38,889 bases of DNA from contig JARLJH010000038.1 of the NCBI GenBank assembly GCA_031291305.1, positions 1-38,889 of the forward strand. The letters are read 5' to 3'. The notes beneath the pieces are model-generated. The model was not told the DNA's origin. It did no database searches and saw only the letters and a list, made by a program, of their open reading frames with translations. Of the stretch, positions 16,052 to 24,564 are shown in pieces; the stretch's first letter is position 1; every line of letters begins with the position of its first letter. Position numbers and translations under genes: made by a program. The stretch comes from Rhodoferax sp. (lineage in GTDB: Bacteria; Pseudomonadota; Gammaproteobacteria; Burkholderiales; Burkholderiaceae_C).

Positions 16052-18208
16052 CTATACAGGCAGTGTCTGCCCGCGCACGCGTCGCAGCACCGCATAGGGC
16101 GGCAACCCTTGCAGCATGCGTCGCCCGAACGCCATGGACAGCAGGCGCTTGTCGTAACACACCACCCGCGCCTGATCGTCTTCGGTACGGATGGCGCGCC
16201 CGGTCCACTGCAGCAGGCGAATGCCAGTGGCGGGCACCACCAACTCGGAAAACGGGTCGCGGCCTTCGCGCTTGAGCCACTCAGAGCGCGCTTCTTCCAC
16301 CGGGTCAGAGGGGGACGCAAACGGCAGCTTGGTGATGAACACCGTTTCGCACAGTTGACCGGGCAGGTCCAGGCCTTCGCCAAACGACTGCATGCCAAAT
16401 ATCACCGACGGCTGGCCCGATTCGACCCGCGCGGTGTGGCTGCCCAACAGGCGCGAGCGCGACATCTGCCCTTGCACCAGCACCACGCCCAGTAGCGCCG
16501 TGTCCAGCGCATCCACCGCCGCTTTCATCTGCACGCGCGAGGTGAACAACACCAGCGCGCCGTGCGCCACCAACCGCAGGTCGGCCTGCAAGGCGGCCAC
16601 CATCTCGCGCGTGAAGCTCTCCACGTGGCGCGGGTCGGCGGCGGTTTCCACCACCAGCAATTGGCCCTGCGTGCGGTAGTCAAACGGGCTGTCCACCGCC
16701 AGTGTGGACACATGGTCCAACGTATCGAGCCCGGTTTCGCCCAAAAAGTAGTCAAAGCTGCCACAACTGGTGAGCGACGCCGAGGTCACGACCGCGCCAC
16801 GCACCTGACTCCACAGATGCCTGCGCAGCAGTTCACCGGGCACGATCGGGCAAGCATGCGCACTCAAAGACACCAGACCGCTGCTGGTGTCGGACTTGAG
16901 CCACTTGGCCATGGGTTGCGTGTCATGTGCCAGCAGCATGGCGGAGGTGCCCAACACGCTGTTGAGCTTGGGTGCCATCTGGCCCAGCCTGGCGTATTGC
17001 ACCGAGCACTGCGCGGCTTGCGGCGGGTCTTCCTTGGCGCGCAGCTTCAACTCGGCGCCCAGCGCCTCCAGCACTTCCGACAGGCCACGGGCGTGGCCGT
17101 GAATCAACGTCATCGGATCGATGAAGGCCTCCGGCAGCACGCCGTCCGGGAAACGGTGCACGATGTCATAGCTGGCGGTCACGCCGCGCAGCAAATCCAT
17201 GGTGATGCGGCCCGCATCCAGCAGCGCGGTTTTGAGCTGCTGGGCCAGCGTGGTCACATCCTGCTCCACGGCCACGCCCATCTTTTCGGCCACCTCGTGC
17301 AAGGTCTTGGGCAGTTTGTCGAGCCAGCGCAGGCCGCTCAAATCCATGGCGCCAGAAAACTGGTCCAGCGCCACGGCGGGCAGGTGATGGCCTTCGTCAA
17401 ACACCACCAGGCAGTTGTCCAGGTCCGGCAGCGCCTTCATGCCCAGCGATGCCAGCACCAGGTCGTGATTGGCCACAATGACCTGGGCTTGAGCCAGCAG
17501 CGTGCGGGCGTTGTAGTAGCTGCAGCTGCGAAACAACGGGCAGTGCCGTGCCGTGCAAGTGTGGCGCTCAGTGGCCACGGTGGCCCAATCACGCGGCTCG
17601 GGCTGGTCAGACAAGCTGTCGCGGTCACCATCCCACTGCCCTGCCGCCAGCGCATTGGCCAGTGTGTCGTACAAGGCCATGCGGCGCTCTTCGGGGTCTT
17701 GCCAGTCTTGCCCCTTGAGCTGCTTGGCAAATGCGGTGGGTGGCGGTGGGGCATCTTCATCCACACCAAACAGTTCACTGCCTTCACTGCCACCGCTGCC
17801 CGCAAGGCGTTCCAGCTTGAGCTTGCAAACATAGCGCCCGCGGCCCTTGGCCAGCGCGTAGACAAAGGGCGTGTCCAGCGCCGCCGCCAGCGCGGGCAGG
17901 TCTTTGGTCATCAATTGTTCTTGCAGCGCCACCGTGGCGGTGGACACCACGACCCGCGTCTTGCGCGCCAGTGCCATGGCGACGGTCGTTGACAGGTACG
18001 CAGCTGACTTGCCCACGCCAGTGCCAGCCTGAATCACGGCAATGGCTTTCTCGGGGTCTGCGTGGTCACCCAGTGCGACGTTGTGCAGCGCGGTGGCAAT
18101 GCGCTCAGCCATCTCGCGCTGGCCGGTGCGAGAGCGGAAAGCCGGGGTGGCGGCCACCATCTGGTCAAACGCTGCCAGCGACAGCTCAGCCAAGTTTTGA
18201 TCAGTCAA
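16052..18208 (-). CDS. dinG: ATP-dependent Fe-S DNA helicase DinG
   Basis: 718 residues, close to E. coli DinG (716). This XPD-like superfamily 2 helicase unwinds DNA with 5'-3' polarity and helps resolve R-loops and damaged forks. Walker A AGTGVGKS lies at 61-68 and the DEGH box at 271-274. Four cysteines (C128, C218, C223, C229) are placed as the 4Fe-4S ligands of DinG. The C-terminal helicase motifs appear as GMQSFGEGLDLPG and QWTGRAIR. The start is TTG at 18208 with a weak ribosome site. I saw no CTG-N10-CAG SOS box immediately upstream, unlike the E. coli gene. It is preceded by the tRNA-Pro terminator, so it has its own promoter in the 60 or so bases between. Confidence 0.93.
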   Translation of the reverse strand: MTDQNLAELSLAAFDQMVAATPAFRSRTGQREMAERIATALHNVALGDHADPEKAIAVIQAGTGVGKSAAYLSTTVAMALARKTRVVVSTATVALQEQLMTKDLPALAAALDTPFVYALAKGRGRYVCKLKLERLAGSGGSEGSELFGVDEDAPPPPTAFAKQLKGQDWQDPEERRMALYDTLANALAAGQWDGDRDSLSDQPEPRDWATVATERHTCTARHCPLFRSCSYYNARTLLAQAQVIVANHDLVLASLGMKALPDLDNCLVVFDEGHHLPAVALDQFSGAMDLSGLRWLDKLPKTLHEVAEKMGVAVEQDVTTLAQQLKTALLDAGRITMDLLRGVTASYDIVHRFPDGVLPEAFIDPMTLIHGHARGLSEVLEALGAELKLRAKEDPPQAAQCSVQYARLGQMAPKLNSVLGTSAMLLAHDTQPMAKWLKSDTSSGLVSLSAHACPIVPGELLRRHLWSQVRGAVVTSASLTSCGSFDYFLGETGLDTLDHVSTLAVDSPFDYRTQGQLLVVETAADPRHVESFTREMVAALQADLRLVAHGALVLFTSRVQMKAAVDALDTALLGVVLVQGQMSRSRLLGSHTARVESGQPSVIFGMQSFGEGLDLPGQLCETVFITKLPFASPSDPVEEARSEWLKREGRDPFSELVVPATGIRLLQWTGRAIRTEDDQARVVCYDKRLLSMAFGRRMLQGLPPYAVLRRVRGQTLPV

Positions 18209-18264
18209 AGCAGCAATTGCCTGGAAGGCAAAATATTTAGCCTTGGGAATGGGCGGTCGGAAAA

Positions 18265-18305
18265 AGAAAAAAGGGTTGAAAAGAAATTATTCTTTTCAAC
18301 CCTTT
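18265..18305 (-). terminator. Rho-independent terminator of tRNA-Pro
   Basis: On the minus strand a perfect 14-bp stem, AAAGGGTTGAAAAG with CTTTTCAACCCTTT (18270-18283 and 18292-18305, 8-base loop), is followed by a run of T with one C. It ends transcription leaving the tRNA gene and insulates dinG. Confidence 0.9.
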
Positions 18306-18312
18306 GAGAGTT

Positions 18313-18389
18313 TGGTCGGTGTGAAAGGATTCGAACCTTCGACCCCTTGCACCCCATGCAAGTGCGCTACCAGGCTGCGCCACACACCG
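18313..18389 (-). tRNA. tRNA-Pro (anticodon GGG)
   Basis: A 77-base cloverleaf including an encoded CCA end. The acceptor stem CGGTGTG pairs with CACACCG, with A as discriminator. The D arm is GCGCAGCCTGGTAGCGC. The anticodon stem CTTGC/GCAAG encloses ATGGGGT, giving the anticodon GGG, which reads CCC and CCU. The T arm contains GGTTCGAATCC. The gene follows the MerR-type gene by 34 bases in the same direction. Confidence 0.97.
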
Positions 18390-18423
18390 AAGCTCATGAT
18401 TATAGCGGTAGCCAAGTCGGATA

Positions 18424-18873
18424 TCAGAAGTCATGAGCCAGAAGCTCACGAATTTCACCGAGTTCCCTGCGCACATGCTGCAGAGTGTTTGTGGACATGT
18501 CCGTTCCGGGTGCCAACGTCAAATCCTCAAAATCACCAAATTGGGAGTTGGGTACCTCGATGACCTCCACACCCTCCAACAAAACCTCGCCGTTGTGAGA
18601 TTTGTCGCGTTCATGCTGCAAAAGCTCTTGCATTTTGTTGCGCGCACCACTGATCGTGAATCCCTGGTCGTACAGCAAGTCACGAATACGGCGAATCATC
18701 AGCACCTCATGGTGTTGGTAATAGCGGCGATTACCGCGACGCTTCATCGGTCGCAGTTGCGTGAATTCCTGCTCCCAATAGCGCAGCACATGTGGCTTGA
18801 CACCACACAAATCGCCGACTTCACCGATAGTGAAGTAGCGTTTGGCGGGGATGGAAGGAAGAGAATTCTCCAT
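18424..18873 (-). CDS. MerR family transcriptional regulator
   Basis: 149 residues from the ATG at 18873; an upstream in-frame TTG would add three residues. The N-terminal MerR winged helix (about 12-82) contains YFTIGEVGDLCGVKPHVLRYWEQEF and RRGNRRYY, followed by a helical dimerisation region and an acidic, probably flexible tail. The metal-binding cysteines of the classical metal-responsive MerR proteins are not present at the C-terminus. Its position after ihfA is conserved in many proteobacteria, and the proteins there are annotated as MerR-type without a defined effector. It is likely cotranscribed with pheT and ihfA. Confidence 0.9.
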   Translation of the reverse strand: MENSLPSIPAKRYFTIGEVGDLCGVKPHVLRYWEQEFTQLRPMKRRGNRRYYQHHEVLMIRRIRDLLYDQGFTISGARNKMQELLQHERDKSHNGEVLLEGVEVIEVPNSQFGDFEDLTLAPGTDMSTNTLQHVRRELGEIRELLAHDF

Positions 18874-18966
18874 TGAAATCAATGAAATATCTGCAAAAGC
18901 TTGCAGGTTACTCTAAGTCGACAGTGCCTGTAAAGCAGGCGATGCATCGATTTTGACGCTGTTGAC

Positions 18967-19308
18967 TCAGGGCAAAAAGCGTGATGACGAAAAACCCTGT
19001 TCCTGAATTTGCTCTTTGAGCTTGTGGCTGGCGTGAAAAGTAACCACCCGGCGCGCTTCAATGGGAATGGCCTCGCCCGTGCGCGGGTTGCGCCCAGGCC
19101 GGGGTGCCTTGGTGCGGATTTGGAAATTCCCAAATCCGGTGATTTTGATGTCATCACCGTCCACCAAACTTTGCGCCACTAGATCAAAGAACGCGTCAAT
19201 CATGTCCTTGGACTCGCGCTTGTTCAGTCCAATTTGCTCAAAAAGCAGTTCTGCCAATTGGGCTTTCGTCAACGCAGGGGTTTCGAGGGATTCAACGGTG
19301 ATGTCCAT
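18967..19308 (-). CDS. ihfA: Integration host factor subunit alpha
   Basis: 113 residues from the ATG at 19308; the longer frame reaches back into pheT and is not needed. It is a DNA-bending HU/IHF family protein with the N-terminal helical segment ([21 protein letters not shown]), the core GFGNFQIR and the DNA-inserting beta-arm [14 protein letters not shown]. It differs from HU by its longer ends. It pairs with IhfB (not in the window) to bend DNA in recombination, replication and transcription. It starts 37 bases after pheT, in the conserved order pheS-pheT-ihfA. Confidence 0.95.
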   Translation of the reverse strand: MDITVESLETPALTKAQLAELLFEQIGLNKRESKDMIDAFFDLVAQSLVDGDDIKITGFGNFQIRTKAPRPGRNPRTGEAIPIEARRVVTFHASHKLKEQIQEQGFSSSRFLP

Positions 19309-19345
19309 GGGGGCTCTTTTTTGTAACACGCTATTTTGCACCCAC

Positions 19346-21778
19346 TCAGGTACGTTGACGGGCACCAATCTTTTCAGCCAATGTAGCAACAACAGCTGCA
19401 ACGGTGGCATCGATTTGACTCTCGGTCAGGGCTGCATCTTCTTTTGCATTGAGCGTCAAGCGCACAGCCATGCTCTTTTCAGCCGACTGCCCCATACCCG
19501 TTACCGACGATTTCGGGCGATAGATGTCAAACAACAGAGCATCGCGAAGCACCCCATCGACTGGAGCTGCCCAGATGGCCGCCATCAATGCATCATGGGT
19601 GACACGTTCATCCACCAGCACTGCGATGTCGCGCTCCACGGCTTGAAACTTGGGTACGGCTTTGAAACGGGGAACGTCGCGGTGCAATACAGCGTCCAAA
19701 TCGATCTCAAACAATATCGGCGCCTGATTCAGGTCGTAAGACTGACGCCATTTGGGATGCAACTCACCCACAAAGCCAACATCAACACCGTCAACGACCA
19801 CCTTGGCACAACGCCCAGGGTGCATGGCGGGATGTTCGGTCGGTACAAAAGTCGCCCGCGCGGGCGCCAACAAGGCTTCCAGATCGCCCTTGACATCGTA
19901 AAAATCGACCGCACGCTCTTTCACACCCCACTCGGGCGCATCAATCGCACCCGCAGCCAGTCCCGCCAAGCGCATGGGCTGGTCAAAGCCTTGAACGGTG
20001 GTGTCAGAGTTGAGCACTCCGGCGTCCCGCAGAAACACCCGACCTATCTCGAACACACGCACACGCTGTGCCTTGCGGTCTTGATTGAACTTTAAAACCT
20101 GTAGCAAAGAGCCCAGCAAAGACGAGCGCATCACGCTCATTTGACTGGCAATTGGGTTCAACAACTTGATGGGATTGGGATTACCAGCCAACTCGTGCTC
20201 CCAGCGCTCTTCGACAAAGCTGAAGTTGATGGTTTCCTGGTAACCCCGAGCCGCCACCGCGCGACGCACGGCGAATTCACCACGACGCGCCTCTGGCCGG
20301 ATTTTGGCTGTGATGGGCGCTTGTGGCGGTGTCGCTGGCAGATTGTCATAACCCACAACCCGCGCCACTTCTTCAATCAGATCTTCTTCTATCTGGATAT
20401 CAAATCGGTACGACGGTGCAGTGACCGACAACACGCCATCGCCCTCCACTACCGGCAAACCCAAGCCTTTGAGCGCGTTGGCGCACTGCGCTTGCGTCAG
20501 CGGCATGCCCAGCACTTTGATGGCGCGTGCCACGCGCAGGTTCACCACAACGGGCTTGGGCATGGCCACCTGCTGGTCATCCATCGGACCACACACGGTT
20601 TGTGGCGTGCCACAGATGTCGACAATAAGCTGGGTGATGCGCTCAATATGCTCCACGGTCAGCTCGGGATCAACCCCTCGTTCAAATCGGTGCCCGGCAT
20701 CGGTAGAAAAATTGAAACGGCGCGAACGCCCGGCAATCGCCCTGGGCCACCAGAAAGCGGCTTCAACATAGACGTTTTGCGTGTCGTCCGATACGGCAGT
20801 GGCATCGCCACCCATGATGCCTGCCAAAGACTCGACCTGCTGGTCATCGGCGATCACACCCACCTGGCCATCCACAGTGACTGTGTTGCCGTTGAGCAGC
20901 TTGAGTTGTTCACCCGGTTGACCCCAACGCACGTCCAGTCCACCATGAATTTTGTCCAGATCAAAAATGTGTGACGGCCGCCCCAATTCGAACATCACAT
21001 AGTTTGAGATGTCCACCAGCGCCGTCACGCTGCGTTGCCCACAACGTGCCAGCCGATCCACCATCCAGGCAGGGGTCGCGGCTTTTGGGTTGACACCGCG
21101 AACAACACGACCAGAAAAACGACCACACAGATCGGGGGCACTGACCTTGACTGGCAACACATCGCTTGCCGTTGCGGCAATTGATTGAAATACAGGCGTC
21201 GTCAATGGCGTGCCAGTGAGTGCAGAAAGCTCTCTCGCCACACCAAAAACACTCAGGCAATGCGCAAGGTTGGGCGTGAGTTTGAGGGTGAACAAGGTAT
21301 CGTCCAAGTTCAGGTGCTGGCGGATGTTTTCGCCCAAAACAGCGTCGACCGACAATTCCAGCAGACCACCGTGGTCTTCGGACAGCTTGAGCTCGCGCGC
21401 CGAGCACAGCATGCCGTGGCTTTCCACGCCACGCAGCTTACCCACTTTGATCAAAAACGGCTTGCCATCCTCACCGGGTGGTAGTTCAGCTCCCACCATG
21501 GCGCATGGCACCTTGATGCCCACGCGGGCATTGGGCGCACCGCAAACGATGGTCAGCAGCGCAGGCTGACCGACGTCCACCTGACACACACGAAGCCGGT
21601 CGGCGTTGGGGTGTTGAACAGCGTCCTTGATTTCCCCCACAACAATGCCATGAAACGGCGGCGCCACAGGATTCAGTTCCTCCACCTCCAGACCAGCCAT
21701 GGTCAGGGTCTCGGAAAGTTGGGCAGTAGTCAGGGGTGGGTTGCAGAATTCGCGCAACCAAGATTCAGGGAATTGCAT
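19346..21778 (-). CDS. pheT: Phenylalanine--tRNA ligase subunit beta
   Basis: 810 residues, normal for bacterial PheT (about 795-810). Visible parts are the N-terminal region and tRNA-binding EMAP-like domain (about 1-150), the B3/B4 editing domain (about 210-390) that hydrolyses Tyr-tRNA(Phe), the B5 domain (about 400-475), the catalytic-like core, and the C-terminal anticodon-binding domain (about 715-810, with [20 protein letters not shown]). It acts with PheS as an alpha2-beta2 tetramer. It is separated from pheS by 145 bases that contain a GC-rich repeat. Confidence 0.97.
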   Translation of the reverse strand: MQFPESWLREFCNPPLTTAQLSETLTMAGLEVEELNPVAPPFHGIVVGEIKDAVQHPNADRLRVCQVDVGQPALLTIVCGAPNARVGIKVPCAMVGAELPPGEDGKPFLIKVGKLRGVESHGMLCSARELKLSEDHGGLLELSVDAVLGENIRQHLNLDDTLFTLKLTPNLAHCLSVFGVARELSALTGTPLTTPVFQSIAATASDVLPVKVSAPDLCGRFSGRVVRGVNPKAATPAWMVDRLARCGQRSVTALVDISNYVMFELGRPSHIFDLDKIHGGLDVRWGQPGEQLKLLNGNTVTVDGQVGVIADDQQVESLAGIMGGDATAVSDDTQNVYVEAAFWWPRAIAGRSRRFNFSTDAGHRFERGVDPELTVEHIERITQLIVDICGTPQTVCGPMDDQQVAMPKPVVVNLRVARAIKVLGMPLTQAQCANALKGLGLPVVEGDGVLSVTAPSYRFDIQIEEDLIEEVARVVGYDNLPATPPQAPITAKIRPEARRGEFAVRRAVAARGYQETINFSFVEERWEHELAGNPNPIKLLNPIASQMSVMRSSLLGSLLQVLKFNQDRKAQRVRVFEIGRVFLRDAGVLNSDTTVQGFDQPMRLAGLAAGAIDAPEWGVKERAVDFYDVKGDLEALLAPARATFVPTEHPAMHPGRCAKVVVDGVDVGFVGELHPKWRQSYDLNQAPILFEIDLDAVLHRDVPRFKAVPKFQAVERDIAVLVDERVTHDALMAAIWAAPVDGVLRDALLFDIYRPKSSVTGMGQSAEKSMAVRLTLNAKEDAALTESQIDATVAAVVATLAEKIGARQRT

Positions 21779-21860
21779 AGGGGATGATTTGAAAAGTCAC
21801 TAAACAGCGATGGATGCTTAAGCCAGAAACACCACGAAACCGGCTTTGTCGGCCCGTCGG

Positions 21861-21916
21861 TGTTGCCCCCTTGGGGGGGAGGCGGCTACACGAAGTGAGC
21901 AAGCAACGGGGGGCGT
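21861..21916. repeat. GC-rich intergenic repeat-like element between pheS and pheT
   Basis: The gap carries GTTGCCCCCTTGGGGGG followed by GAGGCGGCTACACGAAG and TGAGCAAGCAACGGGGGGC. CCCCC-TT-GGGGG is self-complementary. I recall similar strings in intergenic regions of other Comamonadaceae, so it is likely a dispersed element rather than part of the operon's ancestral design. It could slow or partly terminate transcription between pheS and pheT. Confidence 0.5.
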
Positions 21917-21923
21917 CATTGTT

Positions 21924-23000
21924 CTATCGGAATTGCGATAAAAAACGAATATCACCGTCAAAAAACAGACGCAGATCGTTCACCCCATAGCGCAGCATGG
22001 TCAACCGATCAGGCCCCATGCCAAACGCAAAACCAATGTAGCGCTCAGGGTCCAGCCCCATGTTGCGAATCACATTGGGGTGCACCTGGCCTGAGCCCGC
22101 GACCTCAAGCCAACGCCCAGCCAGCGGGCCACTGGGAAACTGGATGTCGATTTCGGCGCTGGGCTCGGTGAACGGGAAAAAACTGGGACGAAAACGCAGC
22201 ACCAAATCATTGTTTTCGAAAAACGTGCGGCAGAAATCGGTGAAGACGAATTTCAAATCCTTGAAGCTGATGGCCTCGCCAACCCAGAGGCCTTCACACT
22301 GGTGAAACATGGGCGAATGCGTGGCATCGCTATCCACCCGGTAAGTGCGCCCTGGCGCAATAACACGAATCTCGGGCATGGCGCCAGCAAACAGGCTGCC
22401 TTCTGGCGCACCGCCGTCAACGGCCAGGCGGTGTTTCTTGACATGCTGCACAGCATGGCGGATCTGCATTGGGCTGGTATGGGTACGCAGCAAATTGGGC
22501 GCTGTAGCGGAGCCACCTTCGACATAAAAAGTATCGTGCATCGAACGTGCAGGGTGGTCCTCAGGCGTGTTCAGCGCCGTGAAGTTGAACCAGTCAGACT
22601 CAATCTCAGGTCCTTGCGCCACTTCGAAACCCATGGAGCCAAAAATGGATTCGATGCGCTCCAGCGTCAGCGATACAGGGTGCAAACCACCTGGTCCGCG
22701 TTGGCGGCCAGGCAAAGTCACATCCAGTGCTTCAGCTTGCAACTGGGCCTGCAATTCTGCGTCGGCCAGCGCTTGTCGGCGGGCGTTGAGTGCGGCCTCA
22801 ATCGCCTGCTTGGCGAGATTGATGGCCGCGCCCAATGTTTTTTTCTCATCGACCGATAACGCAGCCATGCCTTTCATCAGTTCAGTAATGCGACCTGACT
22901 TGCCCAGATACTGCGCCTTGGTGTTCTCAAGTTCTGCTGGCGTATGGGCTAATAAAAAGGCGGCACTGGCGCTGTCAACAACGGTCTGTAAGTCATTCAT
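21924..23000 (-). CDS. pheS: Phenylalanine--tRNA ligase subunit alpha
   Basis: 358 residues. An N-terminal coiled coil (about 1-90) that binds tRNA leads to the class II synthetase catalytic core. Motif 2 lies around [18 protein letters not shown]; the Phe pocket segment [14 protein letters not shown] and motif 3 [21 protein letters not shown] follow. It charges tRNA-Phe together with PheT. The gene is preceded by a hairpin with a U-run (23025-23058), a probable expression control point. The order rplT-pheS-pheT-ihfA is conserved in proteobacteria. Confidence 0.97.
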   Translation of the reverse strand: MNDLQTVVDSASAAFLLAHTPAELENTKAQYLGKSGRITELMKGMAALSVDEKKTLGAAINLAKQAIEAALNARRQALADAELQAQLQAEALDVTLPGRQRGPGGLHPVSLTLERIESIFGSMGFEVAQGPEIESDWFNFTALNTPEDHPARSMHDTFYVEGGSATAPNLLRTHTSPMQIRHAVQHVKKHRLAVDGGAPEGSLFAGAMPEIRVIAPGRTYRVDSDATHSPMFHQCEGLWVGEAISFKDLKFVFTDFCRTFFENNDLVLRFRPSFFPFTEPSAEIDIQFPSGPLAGRWLEVAGSGQVHPNVIRNMGLDPERYIGFAFGMGPDRLTMLRYGVNDLRLFFDGDIRFLSQFR

Positions 23001-23024
23001 AAGGAGTCAAATTTTTGATCAAGG

Positions 23025-23058
23025 AAAAAAGGGCTAGCGCTATTTAAAGCTCTAGCCC
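23025..23058 (-). terminator. Hairpin with U-run before pheS: attenuator or terminator of rplT
   Basis: On the minus strand GGGCTAG (from 23058) pairs with CTAGCCC (to 23031), with inner GCT/AGC pairs, and is followed directly by TTTTTT (23030-23025). It lies 25 bases before the pheS start and 50 bases after the rplT stop. A small CTCTG-CAA-CAGAG stem precedes it. I find no leader peptide rich in Phe codons, so an E. coli PheM-type attenuator is not supported. Confidence 0.6.
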
Positions 23059-23108
23059 CTGTCTCTGTTGCAGAGTCAGCTATCCTAAATATAGCCAACG
23101 ATCAGTAC

Positions 23109-23468
23109 TCAAGCTGCCAGTTTGGCCTTGACTTGTTCCACGATACCGGCAAACGCTGCCATGTCATGCACGGCGATATCGCTCAGCACCTTGCGGTCGA
23201 TCTCGATACAAGCTTTCTTCAGCCCATTAGCAAACTGGCTGTAGGTCATGCCACACTGACGGGCAGCGGCATTAATACGGGCAATCCACAACTGACGGAA
23301 GACACGTTTTTTGGTACGACGGTCACGGTAGGCATATTGCCCTGCTTTCATGACCGCTTCTTTGGCGACCCGGAAAACATTACCGCGACGACCACGGAAA
23401 CCTTTTGCAAGGGCCAGAACTTTTTTGTGGCGGGCGTGAGCCGTTACACCACGTTTGACGCGAGGCAT
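23109..23468 (-). CDS. rplT: 50S ribosomal protein L20
   Basis: 119 residues, the standard length. A highly basic N-terminus ([28 protein letters not shown]) binds 23S rRNA early in assembly. The globular C-terminal domain contains [14 protein letters not shown] and [17 protein letters not shown] lies 7 bases before the ATG. In other bacteria L20 also represses its own operon by binding the rpmI leader mRNA; whether this happens here is untested. It is 25 bases downstream of rpmI. Confidence 0.98.
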   Translation of the reverse strand: MPRVKRGVTAHARHKKVLALAKGFRGRRGNVFRVAKEAVMKAGQYAYRDRRTKKRVFRQLWIARINAAARQCGMTYSQFANGLKKACIEIDRKVLSDIAVHDMAAFAGIVEQVKAKLAA

Positions 23469-23493
23469 GTGATTACTCCTTGTTCGTCGTTAA

Positions 23494-23697
23494 TTAAAGA
23501 CCACGGCAAGGCAGCATCTGTGCCATGCGACCCATATCGGTCTCATGAACAGCAGTTGCACCACGCAGATGGCGTTTATTTTTGGTGGTCTTCTTGGTCA
23601 GAATGTGACGTTTGAAGGCTTGACCGCGCTTGACGGTGCCACCTGGACGGACGCGGAAGCGTTTCTTCGCCGCGCTCTTGGTCTTCATTTTGGGCAT
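23494..23697 (-). CDS. rpmI: 50S ribosomal protein L35
   Basis: 67 residues from the ATG at 23697, which has AAGGAG 7 bases upstream. Earlier in-frame starts would add non-homologous residues. The sequence [16 protein letters not shown] and the basic [17 protein letters not shown] segment are typical of L35. It is part of the infC-rpmI-rplT ribosomal operon. Confidence 0.97.
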   Translation of the reverse strand: MPKMKTKSAAKKRFRVRPGGTVKRGQAFKRHILTKKTTKNKRHLRGATAVHETDMGRMAQMLPCRGL

Positions 23698-23733
23698 TTT
23701 CATGCTCCTTTTTACATTGTGCTCGTGAGGCGT

Positions 23734-23779
23734 CTGCAAACACTTTGCAGCCTTGATGGCCCCGAGCCACTTTTAAGTG
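23734..23779 (-). promoter_or_regulatory. Two hairpins in the rpmI leader (candidate L20 control site)
   Basis: CTGCAAA (23734-23740) pairs with TTTGCAG (23744-23750) around a 3-base loop. CACTT (23768-23772) pairs with AAGTG (23775-23779). Both lie 37-82 bases upstream of the rpmI start, within the 186-base infC-rpmI gap. In E. coli and Bacillus the equivalent region binds L20 to repress translation or transcription; that function here is inferred from position only. Confidence 0.4.
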
Positions 23780-23883
23780 ACGGAAAATTTCCCCTCACTG
23801 CTTTCAAAACAAGGTTTGATGATCATGACCACCAAACCCGGTTCTAAAACTTGTCAGACATCCCTAAACAGAATCCCGCTCCA

Positions 23884-24477
23884 TCAAACTGACACTGAAG
23901 CGCTTTCTGCCACAACAGGCTTAACAACCTGCTTTTTACGTCCCGGCGCAATCATCATGATCATCTGACGACCCTCGAGCTTGGGAAACTGTTCGACCAG
24001 AATTGAATCACCCAACTCATCACGAATGCGGTTCAACAACGCCATCCCCAAATCCTGGTGGGTGATTTCGCGCCCCCGGAAACGCAAGGTAATCTTGCAC
24101 TTATCACCTTCAGCCAAAAAGCGCTTGATATTGCGCATTTTGATGTTGTAGTCACCGTCATCGGTACCCGGACGGAACTTAATCTCTTTGATTTCGATCA
24201 CGGTCTGCTTGGCCTTGGCCTCAGCAGCCTTTTTCTGTTCCTGGTACTTGAACTTGCCGTAATCCATCAAACGGCAAACTGGCGGTATGGCTGTTGCAGC
24301 GATTTCCACCAAATCAACATCCAGATCGCCAGCCATACGCAACGCCTCCATGAGGCTCACGACACCAAGCGGTTCGTTATCCACACCAGAAAGGCGAACT
24401 TCTGGCACCATGATTTCCCGATTCAATCGGTGTTTGCGTTCTTCGCGCTGACGGCGATCACGAAATTCGGTAGCGAT
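23884..24477 (-). CDS. infC: Translation initiation factor IF-3 (apparent AUC start)
   Basis: 197 residues if translation begins at the AUC codon at 24477. That codon has AAGGA about 7 bases upstream and an in-frame TAA two codons before it, so no ATG or GTG start can encode the conserved N-terminus [22 protein letters not shown]. The next ordinary start is a TTG at 24426, which would remove 17 conserved residues. IF-3 is known to start at AUU in E. coli, where it discriminates against its own start codon. The N-domain ([17 protein letters not shown]), linker helix and C-domain ([34 protein letters not shown]) are complete. It prevents 30S-50S association and checks the initiator tRNA. Confidence 0.93.
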   Translation of the reverse strand: MATEFRDRRQREERKHRLNREIMVPEVRLSGVDNEPLGVVSLMEALRMAGDLDVDLVEIAATAIPPVCRLMDYGKFKYQEQKKAAEAKAKQTVIEIKEIKFRPGTDDGDYNIKMRNIKRFLAEGDKCKITLRFRGREITHQDLGMALLNRIRDELGDSILVEQFPKLEGRQMIMMIAPGRKKQVVKPVVAESASVSV

Positions 24478-24564
24478 GACTTAATCCTTCACAAAACTGC
24501 TACCACAAGTAGTAGCTAAAACCGCACAACACACGCCTGTGCCATGGCTTTTTTGGCCTGCAAC

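Noticed and set aside
16562-17992. 476-residue open frame on the plus strand
   Set aside because: Antisense to dinG, with no recognisable motif.
18237-18476. 79-residue reading frame across tRNA-Pro
   Set aside because: It is the translation of the tRNA gene and its terminator (typical VAQPGSALAWGARGRRFES-type spurious product).
23031-23058. Hairpin before pheS as another member of the dispersed palindrome family
   Set aside because: It shares the CTAGCCC core but lacks the AGCTA flank and central ATAAAGGG; a transcription control hairpin is a better fit.
23059-23108. PheM-like leader peptide upstream of pheS
   Set aside because: No start codon followed by clustered Phe codons is present.
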